Below, one piece after another: positions 1 through 11,913 of a stretch of 64,000 nucleotides of DNA. Positions within the stretch are counted from its first letter, which is position 1. Each line of letters opens with the position of its first letter. The notes beneath the pieces are model-generated. The model did no database searches. It was not told where the DNA came from and saw only the letters and a program-made list of their open reading frames with translations. Location: positions 48,937,849 through 49,001,848 of the forward strand of contig CM070581.1 of NCBI GenBank assembly GCA_036346355.1, given 5' to 3'. The position numbers and the translations under genes are program-made. The stretch comes from Rhipidocladum racemiflorum. Its lineage: Eukaryota > Streptophyta > Magnoliopsida > Poales > Poaceae.

Positions 1-2162
1 CACCATATCACTCTTGCCACTTGCCCCGGTCTAAATCAATTTATAAAACCCCAGTTGATTACCATGCACCACGAGCCATCAACATCACAACACATGATGC
101 TTCTCAAAAACAGGTTCAATATCTCATTAAGTCAAGATTAACATTTGATTGTCCAAAATCATGTCATATGTGCGTAGTAGGTCTAAGCAATATACTACAA
201 CGGTCTAAATACCCATGTTGGCGATTTAATAATGTCCAACTACTTAATCCAGACTAGGTTGACAAGGGTTCATGGCATACAATTATTTATGTCAAGGTGG
301 CATACAGCAAAATTGGCATTTAACTCATTCCCAGAAATAATTAAAGCATTTTCTAATTAAATTAGCATGCAATAAATTGAATCAAAATAATTTTCAAAAG
401 TGGGAACAATATGATCAAAGCATAACTTGCCTTCAAAAAGTACTTGTTCTTGGTCTTGAGCTAGCTCCTGGGTCAAAACTTCACCTTCGAAGCCTTCGGG
501 CACTTCAACGTCTACTCGTAACGTATGCAAATAGCAATAAATAATTAAACAGTGGACAAAAATTGTCCAAAAATTCAAATAAAACTCACCATTAAATAGA
601 GCTCAATTTTATAAAAATTTAGAAATTGGAATCACTCGAATCGGAGTTAAAACGCAAAAGTTATAGCATTTTGAAGTTTAAAAAAATATATTTATAATGA
701 ATAAACCGAATTAAATAAATATTTTCTTTTTCTGAAATTAATTATGACGTCACCTATGACACGTGTCACCACCAGAGAGCGACATGTGGCCTTGCTAACG
801 TCATTGCTGATCGGCCCCCATGCTGACGTTAGCATGACGTCAGCATGCCACGTGGCACGCTTCGGGTGCTGCCACGTGTCGGCACTATGCCGTGGACCCG
901 GTGCACGGTTCGGCTTAATCCACGGTGGATCTGGTCCACCGCACCGAGCGACACTGACATGCGGGCCCCGCATGTCAGCGGCACTCACATGCGCCCGCGC
1001 GGGATCCCGGCTAGGGCTACGTGGCGACCCGAGGTTGGCTCGGTTTCGACTCGATTTGGACCTCATGTTTTCAAAACGATGGCCCAGATTAGATCTATTC
1101 ACGTGGGATGAGGGTGACGTGGCCTGTCCCGGCGTCGACAAGTTGTTCAATCTGCGTCGTTCACATCGGATCCAACGATCACTATTAGATCTAATTGATC
1201 ATACGCTAAATGATTTGAACCGCACGATCTGAATCCAACGGTGGAGATCTAAACAATTCTAGGGTTCTGGTTTTCGGCGATGTGGCAAGATCCGAGGCAT
1301 TACTTGGGATCGGACAGTTGAGGAGCTTTCGCAGGGGCTCGATGGCGTGTGGCGACGCTGGTTGCTGGAGTCGGGGAAGAAGGCACTCGGGACGGTGCTT
1401 CAGGGCTCCTCCGGCGGGGTGGGTGGTACTGGTCGACGCGGCGCGGCCTTGCGCACCCAGATCTGGGCTCGAAGGCGACCGGGATGGCTCGACGGCGGCA
1501 GGAACTCACAAAATCTGGGGCGGAACCCTATCGCGAATTCGGCGACGGATTGCGGCGGCTACACGGCGGCTCGAGCTTCGGGAGGTGGGGCAAAAGGGTG
1601 CTCACGGCAAAGGTTTCAACGGGAGGGTGGCGGAGCATTAAATAGTGCCTCGATGTTCGCGATTTTCACATAATTCGAAACCGATTCGGGCTCGGCTGCT
1701 GAGTCCGGCGCGGAGACGACCTGCCGACATGGCGCAATCTGGTCCCTCCGTGCGGATCGATTCGGCAGCCCACGGGTGCGTGCGACGTGGCCCACGCTCG
1801 GCCGTTGGATCGAGATCCAACGGTCAGTGGCTAGGGTTAGGGTTTGGTGCGGTTCGGGCTTGAGTTCGACTCGGACCCAAGGAACAGTACAAACCCACTA
1901 GGTTTTCCAGCGATTAAATATTGAAATTAATTCGTAGAAATTCATTTAATTTGGGAAAAAATAGTAAAATACTTGGAAAAATTCCAAAAAAATTCTATAA
2001 AACATTTTAGGGCATTTTGGACTCAAATAAAATATTTCCAACAAAAATTTATTTATAACTTTTAAATATTTAAATAATAAAAGTAAAGGATCAACTCAAA
2101 TAAATTCCAAAAAATCACAAATACACTTTAAATTCAATAAAAGAAAAAATTGGGGTGTTACA
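1..2162 (-). mobile_element. End of a reverse-oriented Ty3/gypsy-type LTR, running off the left edge
   Basis: The segment ends at 2162 with a sequence that reads TGTAACACCCC on the minus strand, a common start for grass gypsy LTRs. The terminus abuts the gag 3' region of copia copy A exactly where copy B (about 40.49 kb) continues, so the boundary is supported by an uninterrupted relative. It has an AT-rich start (1880-2162), a GC-rich promoter-like middle (740-1870) with several ACGTG cores, and an AT-rich left part. The left end and its TSD lie outside the window, so solo LTR versus 5' LTR cannot be decided. No coding sequence is convincing; open frames in the GC-rich part overlap on both strands. 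Confidence 0.6.
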
Positions 2163-3073
2163 TCTTCCTCCATGGGCGAGTCACCATATCCGACGGCAAG
2201 GTCGGTGACATTATCGTCCTTCTTTTCTTTATTCTTCTGGAGTCTCCCAGTGGATTTCATGTAAAGTTCCACCAAATGCTTTGGGGTGCGACAAGTACTT
2301 GACCAATGGCCAACGCATCCACACCTAAAGCACAGCTGAGGAGGGATAGGTGCCTTATTGGCTGGGCCTTGCTTCTGGAAGGTTCCCGTACCCTTTCATT
2401 TACCTTTCCATTGGGATTTGCCCTTTCCCTTTTGGTTTCTACGATTCTTCCATTTATTCCCCTTATGCATTTGGCCTTTTCCGTGGCCATGGCTATTACT
2501 AGCCTGCTGAGCGGTAGCATGTGCTTTAGGCAATGCTTGACCTCCATTAGTAATTGCATGATGATTCTTCATTAGAAGTTCATCATGTTTCTGCTTCTAG
2601 CAGAACACTAATAAGCTCAGAGTACTTCTTGTACTTTGCATGACGGTACTGTTGCTGTAGTATTATCATGTTAAGCTGGAAGGTGCACAAAGTTTTGTCG
2701 ATCATCTCAGCATTAGTAACTTTCTAGTTACAAAATGTTAATTTAGCGACGAGTTTGTCCATTCGCATTGTGCTTCTGGCAACAACACAGATCTTTGCTG
2801 GTTGTAGCGTTCCTTCAAGGAATTCCATAATACCAGCGGGTCCTCCTCCATCAAATATTCGGCCTTCAGGTCCGGATGAAGATGTTGCCTCAGAAAATGT
2901 AAAGCAGTGCATTTTGCGGGTCCGGACACAGCAGGTGCACCAGCTTCAGGCTGGGCAATAGCAGCTCCAAGTGCTCTAGCTGTTAGGTTGATTTTGGCAT
3001 CCATTGCACAAGTGAGATAATTGCTACCATCTAGGGCAAGCACAACAAATTCCCTTTTTGCGATGTCAAACAT
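2163..3073 (-). pseudogene. Copia gag, copy A (broken)
   Basis: Gag forms the capsid of retrotransposon particles; the C-terminal zinc knuckle binds RNA. The N-terminal part reads openly from an ATG at 3073 and includes the family segment LALDGSNYLT and LKAEYLMEEDPLVLWNSLKE. About 57 bp that B and C carry just after the EW(T) residues is missing, which shifts the frame. The zinc-knuckle region near 2290-2350 is recognisable but out of frame. The ATG is preceded by TTGCATACAG, a good splice acceptor shared with copy C. Clearly non-functional; identity is secure from similarity to the two other copies in this window. Confidence 0.75.
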
Positions 3074-4421
3074 ATCCTGTATGCAAGCAATACAAGATTT
3101 TACTACTGATAAAATATTATATTGCATGCATCTTCATTGAATCAATAATGTTTTGGTCTATATCTATTTAGTAGATAATTATCATAATTTTTTCAGAATT
3201 TTCCTAGCATTTAGCAATTTTCTGTTAACTATACCACAAATTTCCAAGCATTACTTAATAACAGAAAATAAATTCTAACATAAAATAAATGTGGGATAAT
3301 GCTAAGGAAATTAATTCAAGGATATAGTGCTCATAAAATACTATATGAAATATTCTAAAATTTTCTTAGCATTTTTCATAATTTTGCTAATTTTCAAGTA
3401 ATTTTCAGAATTACATCATAACAGTAAAATTGAATTTCAGCAAATTTCAACATGAAATAATGGTATGGAGAAATAAAACCAAAGCCATGGCATGGACAAG
3501 ATGTCAACATGATTTTTCTAAATCTTCTAGCAATTTTCATAATTTTCTGTTAATTATTTAAGCAAATTTCCGAATTGCTTGAATAATAGAAAATTAATCT
3601 ATCACATATTAAACATGGTTAAAAGCTAAAAAAAAATAAGCCCAAGGTATGGAGCTTCCAATATGTCCTAAAACATAATTTTTACAAAATTTTGGTATTC
3701 CAAAAAGCTAACAAAAACTAATTTTCAGGCTTTAATATCAATTTTCTAAATTTATTTACTGATTTCTAGAATTATTGAAAATAGAGGGGTATAATCATAA
3801 TTTCGTTAGTTTTTTTTCATTCATTCATTTTTTCTTCTTCGACGGCCCAAAATCGGTTTATTAGATCTGGTGGCTAGGGTTAAAACCCTAGCCGCCACTA
3901 CATCTACCGCACGAGTGGCCGTGATCGGATCTTGATCGGCCGATGAGCGCAGCGGCTAGCGGCGTGGCGGCCTGCGCAAGGCGAGGTGGCGCGGCCAGTG
4001 TGGCGGCGCCGGTCTGCGGGCCAAGCGATGGCCGACGAGCCGTCGGCGTGGGAGAAAGCGACGGCCCGTCGGGGCCGCAGCGGAAGGCAAGAGGCGGCTG
4101 CGGCCTGCGGCGAAGTGCGGCCAAGTGGTCGCGACGGTGGCCTGCTAGGCTGGAGGCGACCGGTGCTGCTTCGGGCTGGTGCGTCTTCAGGCCGGTGCGC
4201 ATTCTGGCTGAACCAAGGCGCTGGCGGCAGGGAGGCCGTCGGCTTCTGGCCGAACTCTTTTTTTTATGAACAGTAATAGATCAAGAACACCATGCCAATC
4301 TGTTACCTTGATTTGATCTGAGGGAAAATTTGTAGACTATTGCGTAGGATAGGGTCACATAGGACTTTTTGTTTCGGCAATCCGAGTGGATGCCAGCTTG
4401 ATGGTGAGTTGATTGCAGATC
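2163..4421 (-). mobile_element. Truncated Ty1/copia element, copy A
   Basis: This is homologous to the leader and gag of copies B (36.5-48.0 kb) and C (57.9-63.9 kb). The match runs from the gag C-terminal region at 2163 through a long AT-rich leader to about 4421. There it stops inside a leader segment shared with C (near 63.49-63.54 kb), and no LTR is present. A GC-rich block at 3890-4260 holds the same relative place as one at 62.88-63.37 kb in C. The left end was cut by the gypsy LTR at 2162; the right side is joined to the Harbinger remnant. Confidence 0.75.
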
Positions 4422-4528
4422 AGCTTCATCAGAATAACGAAAATGAGAATACATGGTTCACAAGAAAACGAAAATGATTAATGGCTTAGGTAGTTTTGAC
4501 GGTTCTCCCACATTTCATCGGCAAGACT

Positions 4529-5826
4529 CTATCTCTTGTCAACCATGGATCTATGGTCATTTTCTTGCTCCCTTAATGTCCTAATGGGGTTAGGTGTCCA
4601 AGAATCCTCTTGTAGAATGAAATGGTCAATTCCTTCAGAAAAAACCCAATTATGAAGAATGCAACTAGCGATAAGGACATCAACTTGGGTTGAGAAGGGG
4701 AAGAATGGAGTGGCATCATCTAGGACCTTGAACCTTCTCTTGAGTGATCCAAATGCACGCTTTACGCCTACTCGCAATGAGGAGTGCCTCAGATTGAACA
4801 ATTCCTTTTCAACTTGAATCGAATTGCTCCCCCACTCAATCAAATGGTACCTCACTCCGCGGAAAGGTGGCATGAACCCAGATTTGGCCCCATATCTAGC
4901 ATCCACTCGGTAGAATTTCCCTAAAATAGATGAACATATTAATGATATTGGTTTTTAACAATTTGGTATGAACATATACTATCACAATAATTCTATTTAC
5001 CTTCAGGGACACGTAAGCCATTCTCACGCTCTATTGCATCTGCTAAAACTGTAGATTCATGAGCTGTCCCCTCCCAGCCAACCAAGACATATGTGAATCA
5101 AAGATCAAAGTCTATGGCTGCCAGCACATTTTGAGTAGGAAATGATTTCCTACCACGAAAAGTTCCTTCCATAGACTTACTAAAAGAAGCTCTTATATGT
5201 GTACCATCAATGGCTCCAATACAATCCTATTTACTCAAATAAATTGGTAAAAAAAATTAGTAACCATATATTTTAGCCACAAATCTATAAGGCATACTAG
5301 TTATCTATCATACCTTAAAGTATGGATCCCATCTTGGGTTTCCTGCAATGTTTGTTGGTGTCTCCAATGAAGGTGGCCTAATAATATCATTTCGTAGCTC
5401 GCCTATGGCATGGAGGACATGTCCAAAATATCGGCTAACTGTTTCACCTGATCTACTAAAGTTGGTACCAACTATCATATTCCTTATGTTGTGCCCAATT
5501 GTGTTCAAGAACATGGCAACTTGCTCCTCAACACATACATGTATAGTATCGCGGAGCAAAGAGCGTTCTCTCAATATTTGACATAACCTAAAGAAAGGAG
5601 CTCTCTGAAGTCTTATCGTTGTAATACAAGTTGTATCATTCTTCCAAATTTTATTATTCAGATAATCAATTCTATTCTTATCACTTTGCTCGATTGGGCC
5701 ATACGTAATACTTTGTCTCCTATTACGTATTCTACACCGCACATTCAACATCATCATGCAAGCAACCACATATGTAGTAGCACCACTAATCAACATCATC
5801 CTTCGTCTAAGCTTCCTCTTGTCCAT
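4529..5826 (-). pseudogene. PIF/Harbinger-type DDE nuclease (HARBI1/ALP1-like), dead
   Basis: Three exons can be read on the minus strand: 5826-5314, 5226-5001 and 4920-4529. Both introns have GT..AG ends and the frame is kept across them. Exon 2 begins DCIGAIDGTHI, the first catalytic Asp region of the DDE_Tnp_4 family, and continues with VLVGWEGTAHES; exon 3 has RVDARYG and FRGVRYHL. Exon 2 has an in-frame TGA where the family normally has Arg (DL*FTY), as expected from CGA to TGA decay. In the usual (I/V)ER.FG motif the catalytic Glu is Lys here (VGVKRAFGSLKRRF). Two independent lesions therefore make it inactive as a transposase. A domesticated ALP1-like gene is unlikely given the stop. 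The partner Myb-like ORF and the terminal repeats were not found. I see no gene in 4422-4528 or 5827-6005. Confidence 0.8.
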
Positions 5827-6005
5827 CTACAGGTAAATTAATAATCATCTACAGTTAAAGAAATCAAGCTCAACATAAAATATGGCAAGGCACATGACTT
5901 CACTAAGGAAAAGACTTTGATGTGTTATTTACCAAGTATGCACTTGTACGATTCTATTGAACTAATTTATTCTAGAAACTAATGACAGTATCCCATGGCT
6001 ATTAG

Positions 6006-7183
6006 TGTTACACCCAAACCCATCCCAATACACTTGCCTTCACCCTCGTGAGACGGCGTGGTGAGACGACAACGGCACTCCCAGGGCCACACCACCTGCA
6101 CAAAGGTTCAATACACTCAACCACATGCACACAAGACCACACAAGAACACTTAGTTATACCGACTTCGCGATCTACTCCCAATACCCAAAAACAGAGAAT
6201 CTGTCCAACAGGACAGCAGCATTTGGAAGACCATAACTATGGCTTAACGACTCCAAATCAGACAAACGAGTACATTTTATCGAAGCTTAGGAAATTTCCT
6301 AACTTTTTCTAAGTATTGGCGAAGACTTAATCGGCCTCTAAAATTGTCTAATCTACAGTTTAACACGATATGTCCCAATCTCGTCATAGATTTGATAGCG
6401 TTCGGTAAAATAACCATAACTTTTAAACGGCTGGACGGAATTTAACTTTCTTGGTGTCCAATTAAAGGTAATTCAATTAACTACAACTATCTCAACAGCC
6501 GTCCGACCAGAAAACGCATCTAAAATTGCCAAAACAGAGCCCTAAGCACGAGCGCCCAATCTGCCCGAGAACACAACTTTGGACAGATTTGCATTAACCC
6601 TAATCCCATCTAGAAACAACACCTATGCATGACCTTTAGGCATGAAAACTCCCTTATAACCAGCATCACAACCCTACAAAATAACCTACCAACACTTACC
6701 TCCCTCGAAGAACCACTCGAACGGCAAAAACCTTCTCCTCCCGCCCTCGATCTCCCTCCGAACGCCGAATCCGTCGGTTCCTCTCGGTTGCGGAGTTTCC
6801 CAACGGAGAGATCAATTGAGGGCGAGTGTGTAGCAGCAAGGAGAGGGTGGATCCCTGCTAGGGCCGGCTAGGGGGTGGAGGAGAGGGAGGGGGTGGCGCA
6901 TGGGAGGGGAGGAGGGGGGCAGCTAGGGCTTGGAGGGGGGTGGCGGCTATGGGAGGGGGAGGAGATGGTGTGGTGCATGGGGGAGGGCATGGGGCGCCCT
7001 AGGGCAGGTTGGCTGCCCCTCCTCCCCACATGGGCCAAGGATCCTCCACCTAAGGCCCAAAAAGATCCCCCCAAGGTCCAAGTTTCCCCGGAAAGGCCCA
7101 AACACTAGAAAACGGCCCGAAAACGCGATATAAAATAGTACCGTAATGCCAAAATCTATAATGTCACATTCTGAGGTGTCACA
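6006..7183 (-). mobile_element. Internally deleted LTR of family L, reverse orientation
   Basis: On the minus strand it starts TGTGACACC at 7183 and ends GGTGTAACA at 6006. It matches the first half of the L LTRs at 11914, 32613 and 37571, including the segment around GTACTCGTTTAATTGATTCG and the C-rich leader. The last ~1 kb of the LTR, including the palindrome block, is missing. The flanks (ATTAG and AAACT) do not form a TSD, so the ends were probably rearranged. The right end lies directly against the CACTA transposase frame. Confidence 0.7.
6868..6970 (+). other. G-run tract with quadruplex potential inside the LTR
   Basis: Closely spaced runs of 3-6 G occur on the + strand, which is antisense to this LTR. 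The same place in the other L LTRs (12.16-12.31, 32.81-32.96 and 37.82-37.98 kb) is C-rich on the LTR sense strand. G-quadruplex enrichment in plant LTRs is known; formation here is inferred. Confidence 0.45.
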
Positions 7184-8535
7184 AAACTTCCCTGGCTTCT
7201 CATTCTTCTCATGGTTTCCATCAAAAACTAAGCTTCTCCGCATACGGTCGTCCATTGAGAGGTAACGACGGTGGCCAATGTAACAAATCTTATTCCTAAT
7301 GCCCCGTGACAGTGGATCTTTATCACAATGAATGCATGCACAATATCCTTTTGTAATTCACCCTGAAAAAGTACTTAAAGCAGGGTAATCATGGATACAC
7401 CAAATAATTGCAGCACGCATATTGAACACCTCGCCGGTAAACGCATCATAAGTAGGGACACCTTGCCATAGTTCTAGCAACTCATCTATGAGAGGTTCCA
7501 TGAATAGGTCAAAATCCTTCCCAGAACATTTTGGGACAGGGATGAGTAATGCCATCATGCAGTTCGATTGATCCATGCATACCCATGGTGGCATGTTGTA
7601 AGGCATTACAAGCACCGACCACATGTTGTATGACATACTCATAATTCCAAATGGATTAAAACCATCCGTAGCTATGCCATGCCTCAAGTTCCTTGCATCT
7701 TCAGCAAATTCCGGATATTTTCTATCAAAGTCTTTCCACGCCTCTCCATCAGCTGGATGACTCATCTCATTATCATTTGGCTATCGCTTCAACTTGTGCC
7801 ATTGTGTATCCTCTGCTGTTTGTTTTGAAGTAAAATACCTCTTCAATCGTGGTCTTAGCGGAAAATATCTCAATACCTTCTGAGGCACCCGCCTATTGAC
7901 ATTCCCATCTATCCACCTTGATTCACTGCATATAGAGCATTCATCTCTATTCTCAAATTCCTTAATAAATAGCACATAGTTATTCAAGCAAACATGGATA
8001 GACTCATATCCAAGACCCAATTCACTAAGGTATTTCTTCACTAAATAAAATGAACTGGGAAGTTTGCAATGGGGGAATGCTTACAACAGTAGCTTTGCTA
8101 GTGCATCAAAAGCGGAATTGCTGATCCGATAGTATGACATCACATGAACTAACTTGACGAGAAAAGATAATATTGAAACTGGTGATTCACTCTAGCAAAA
8201 TTAGGATGTTCTCCACCTTTCTCGGAAGCTATGTAGAGCTCCTTTATTATATCGGGCAACCCTTCCTCCTCATCGTCATCCTCACCCCCAACGAAGCCAT
8301 CGTGACCAGGACTTTCCATATCACAATTAACTTCATTGACATGCACTGGAGAATCCACATCTTCAGCATCAAATGATTCTCCATGATGAACCCACCTCGT
8401 GTATGTACTTAACATGCCATTTATATGAATGTGGTCTTCCACAATGGACTGAGGTCTCCGTACGTGATTAAGACATTCACGACATGGGCAAGGTATCTCA
8501 TTATTCTGACCAAATCTTTCTTGAACAAATGTCAT
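7184..8535 (-). pseudogene. CACTA (En/Spm) TNP2-like transposase, fragmented
   Basis: Three stretches collinear with TNP2-type transposases are visible on the minus strand. 8535-8149 is the N-terminal associated domain with PCPCRECLNHV and DHIHINGM. 8041-7781 has LGLGYESIHVC, DECSICSESRW and VLRYFPLRPRLKRYF. 7765-7184 is the Transposase_21 core with GIATDGFNPFG, VLVMPYNMPPWVCMD, YPALSTFSG and HRRYL. In-frame stops lie after the KLKR residues (TAG) and after FSG (TGA where Arg is usual). Sequence between 8149 and 8041 is also disrupted. The reading ends abruptly at the L LTR boundary at 7183. No CACTA termini are seen for it. It could have been an autonomous source for the non-autonomous CACTA elements here, but that is conjecture. 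Confidence 0.85.
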
Positions 8536-9960
8536 GAATTATCCCATGCCTTTGACATATGCAGGGGTGAATTGTTTAGCATTGATCCAACTTCTGTCCA
8601 TCTTTTCAACATCATGCATGAGAACAAATGGATTTTTAAATACTACTTGTTAAGGGATGACATTGCACTGATAACAAATTGCTTATATGTGGTGGTAAAC
8701 CATTTGCCAATGGATTCAACTATTACAACTACAAATTATTTTGTTCCTGCTAACTAAAAACTAATTGAAATAGACATACCTTTCTTCCAGGAGATGAAAT
8801 TTGATCAACAGAATGTTGGACCAAAAAGGCACCAGGATCTATATCCTAGAACTTCTGTTGTTACTGCTCAAAACTCCCCTATAGTCGCTAATCTTTATTG
8901 TCACTGTATTTAAAGACTCAACTTTACAAGAGTTCCACTCAGTTACGTAAGGAAACTCAGACTCGGATTGTGACTACGAAACTTACCAACTCAGACCATG
9001 TAGATTCTCCTCCCCTTCCTCCGATTTGTTGGCAAGAGTTCTGTCCAAAGGAGCGACTGCGCTGCCTACTCTCTTCGTTTCCACCGTTGGTGTCACCCTT
9101 CTCTGGTGGTCGGCACGGTGAGCTCGTCTCCTCCCCTTCCTCTGATCCAACCATTCTCCAGATCTCCCTCCTCCCCCTTCTCTGGTGGCCGGTGCGGTGA
9201 GCCCCAGCCGGAGATCCCCTATCAACATCCTCGTGGGAGATAATTCATTTTCCATAATTTTTTGGGGTTCAACTGAACCTATATGCCCCACATTAGGTCC
9301 GCCCTTGATTTGGGGATCTTGCAGTTGTATTAATACTAAAACCTTTGGATGAGCAAGCCACTGGATGCAGATGTAAGGGTTGCCGGTGATGGTAGCCGGT
9401 GTTGGTCGTCGTGCCGTCGGAGTGGAGGAAGGAAGTGAAGGCATAGCGGCTTGCTAGAGTGTGCACCATGCAGGTTCAGGATGGTAAGGCTATGCCCAAT
9501 TTCACTCAAATCAGAGGTATAAGGGTCTATATTGGGTTACTGATTCCATTGGAATCAAGGTCAAATTTGGAGTTCCAATTCTATATGCATCCAAACAGGT
9601 ATGGAATTGGAATTGTGGTTTTAAAATCCAATTCTGTCCCCCAATTCAGAGAACCAAACGGGGTGTTAAGAGTATTTCTTGGCATGCATGATCTCTTGTC
9701 ATTACTTCCAAAATGGTATCGATAAGAAAATAGGAAAACACAGCATTTTGATTGTGTAATGGGTGTGGAATGCATTTTATTAAGAAAAAAATTTATCCAG
9801 TTTTCTCCAAAAGAAATAAGTTTGCAGTTGAATAACATCTCATCATAGATTTTGAAATGGTTTACTGTTAATGCACCTTTTTTGTTTGAGAGAACTATTA
9901 TTGTACCCTGGGAACATACCGTCAACTCAGCATGATGTGCTGCACTGTTTTCCTTATCTT

Positions 9961-10017
9961 TAACTCCCATGTGATGATCTTACTATATGTTTAACTCCCA
10001 TGTGATGATCTTACTTA
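9961..10017 (+). repeat. 31-bp tandem duplication
   Basis: TAACTCCCATGTGATGATCT begins at 9961 and again at 9992; the match continues for about 26 bp in the second copy. Confidence 0.85.
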
Positions 10018-10161
10018 TTTTGTACCAATTGTCAATAGAGCTAGAACTAGGAGCGTGTTATCCATGAGTTTATATTACTTATTCAAAATGATCCCTGGCA
10101 AATTACCCTTGCAGATGGCTGTTGCTGCATCCAATAAAAGTTCATCCAAGCCTACAATTGC

Positions 10162-10259
10162 TTTTGCGACAAATTTTGTTTGTCATTTGTATATTTTGAC
10201 AATATCAGTATAAGTCAACCAATAATTTTGCGACAAATTTTGTTTGTCATTTGTATATT
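10162..10259 (+). repeat. 34-bp direct repeat spaced 64 bp
   Basis: Sequence starting TTTTGCGACAAATTTTGTTT occurs at 10162 and at 10226 and is identical over 34 bp. Confidence 0.85.
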
Positions 10260-10532
10260 GTGATCAATTATTTATCTGATGTTTTCATCTATGTTCTTTT
10301 TTACGCTTAAACTTATCTCATTGTCATCGTTGTGACACCTAGGTATATGAGTAACTCTTGAAAACTCCTGCTTGCAACCAGACATGGGAATCAATTAGTG
10401 AGTTTGCAAAGAGATTTGAGAGTTTCAAGCTTACAAATACTAACAAGCTAAATGTAATCGACTGGAGACCCTCCTCGGCTGCGATCAGCCTATGCGGTAC
10501 TGTCATGCTTTATCTTGCTAATATTGGACATG

Positions 10533-10660
10533 AGTTTTAATTGTGCTATTTTACTTAGTTGCTGCAAACTAAGATTTGCAGTTAAAACTTATTGATAGTT
10601 TTAATTGTGCTATTTTACTTAGTTGCTGCAAACTAAGATTTGTAGTTAGAAGTTATTCAT
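10533..10660 (+). repeat. 64-bp tandem duplication
   Basis: Two abutting 64-bp copies start at 10533 and 10597 with AGTTTTAATTGTGCTATTTT and differ by only a few substitutions. Confidence 0.9.
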
Positions 10661-11282
10661 AGTTTAGTATACCATGAAAGTGCTTTATTGCCTCTACATT
10701 AATTATTCATTGGAGGTAACTTATGCCTTCTATTGAGTCATATGCTGCTTCCTGATATAGCAACAAAAGAAGAAGTTTTTTTTCATAGGGTCAGTTTGCT
10801 ACTAAACTTGACACTTACATGGTGTACATTGTGTCTTCTATGGAAGCATATGCTACTTCCTAACCTAGAAACCGAATAATTTTTTTACAGGTTCAGTTTG
10901 CTACTTGATCTGAATTTTCTTATTCTTCAGACCTAATTGTTTAGCCTGCACAAGTGGTCGGCGATCACCTACATGGTCCGATCATCTCTTGTACAAACTA
11001 GCATTGGGAGGAGCTCATGTTCACGATTAGCAAGGTGAGGCCTTTTTCCTACTGATCTTGGTTCAGTTTTGTGGTAATGTAGCTATTATTAAGCACCTTA
11101 AATTTAAGAGATGTCTTAAATTCAAAGTGGCACATAAGAATATTATATTTAAGAGATATCTTATACTTTAATTTTACAGTATTACAATGATAATCTTACT
11201 CAAGGTTCGCAATTTTTTTCATTACCCCGACGTCGGCTGACAGCGTCGACCATGGGTTTCTATTTCTCCGTTCTAGGTTTGC

Positions 11283-11285
<3 letters not shown>

Positions 11286-11337
<52 letters not shown>

Positions 11338-11341
11338 TGTA
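11286..11341 (+). repeat. Compound (CT)n(GT)n microsatellite
   Basis: An uninterrupted CT run is followed directly by a GT run. Confidence 0.95.
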
Positions 11342-11580
11342 GAAAAGCCTTGCCCCATTTTTTATTTCATTCTTCATCCATTATGTTTTGCTGTGAATAT
11401 TGTTGCATGGTCTCAATTGTTCCCCTTTTTTAAGCCTATGATAATAGGAATATTGCGATTGCATTGAAACAGGGATTGGAATTGAAATTAACATGAAATT
11501 TATTTATCTATGGTAACTTCTTCATAAATATAACTTTTGCATATGATTACATTCTTGTGTTGTTTGTTTTCCACTCACAG

Positions 11581-11681
11581 GATCAACCTTTGCTACCAAC
11601 CATGGAAGTGCAGTTGTCAGATATTGCCCTGCATCACTTTTATATGCCGCCCATATAAATGTTGTAGTAAACAATGCATAG
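11581..11681 (+). other. Exon-like segment after a strong splice acceptor
   Basis: A T-rich tract ending CCACTCACAG precedes 11581. All three frames stay open for 75 nt or more, and one reads to a TAG at 11681, so coding potential is ambiguous. I do not recognise the product. It could be the last exon of an unrecognised gene or chance. Confidence 0.2.
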
Positions 11682-11913
11682 TGTATTTGGTATTTTGAGC
11701 CAAATATTTTCTGTATTTGATCCATATATACATATGTTATGATTATGTAGAATCATGTTTCTACATGTCAGATGTATACATACCATTGCCAACATATTTT
11801 CAAGGAAACTCAAAAATCATGTGTGTTGCATGCTCACTTATGAGACTATGTCAAGCACTTACATTAACATTTCTATAATACCTCCCTGATGATGTTGATC
11901 GATCAAGGGCAGC

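Larger units (their letters stand above)
8536..11913. other. Non-coding interval without a recognisable gene
   Basis: This has low-copy character, with no LTR termini. It contains pyrimidine-rich sequence at 9000-9200, MITE-like AT-rich sequence near 9520-9680, three clusters of short duplication (listed separately), a CT/GT microsatellite, and one exon-like stretch at 11581. Open frames at 8983-9444 (minus) and 10358-10540 (plus) show no family motifs. Confidence 0.5.

Noticed and set aside
744..1232. Overlapping long frames on both strands in GC-rich sequence
   Set aside because: They lie inside a gypsy LTR, overlap each other on both strands and show no domain.
3888..4276. Ala/Arg-rich frames
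   Set aside because: GC-rich leader block of copia copy A; low complexity and open on both strands.
8983..9444. 153-residue minus frame
   Set aside because: No recognisable domain, Arg/Gly/Pro bias, overlapped by plus-strand frames.
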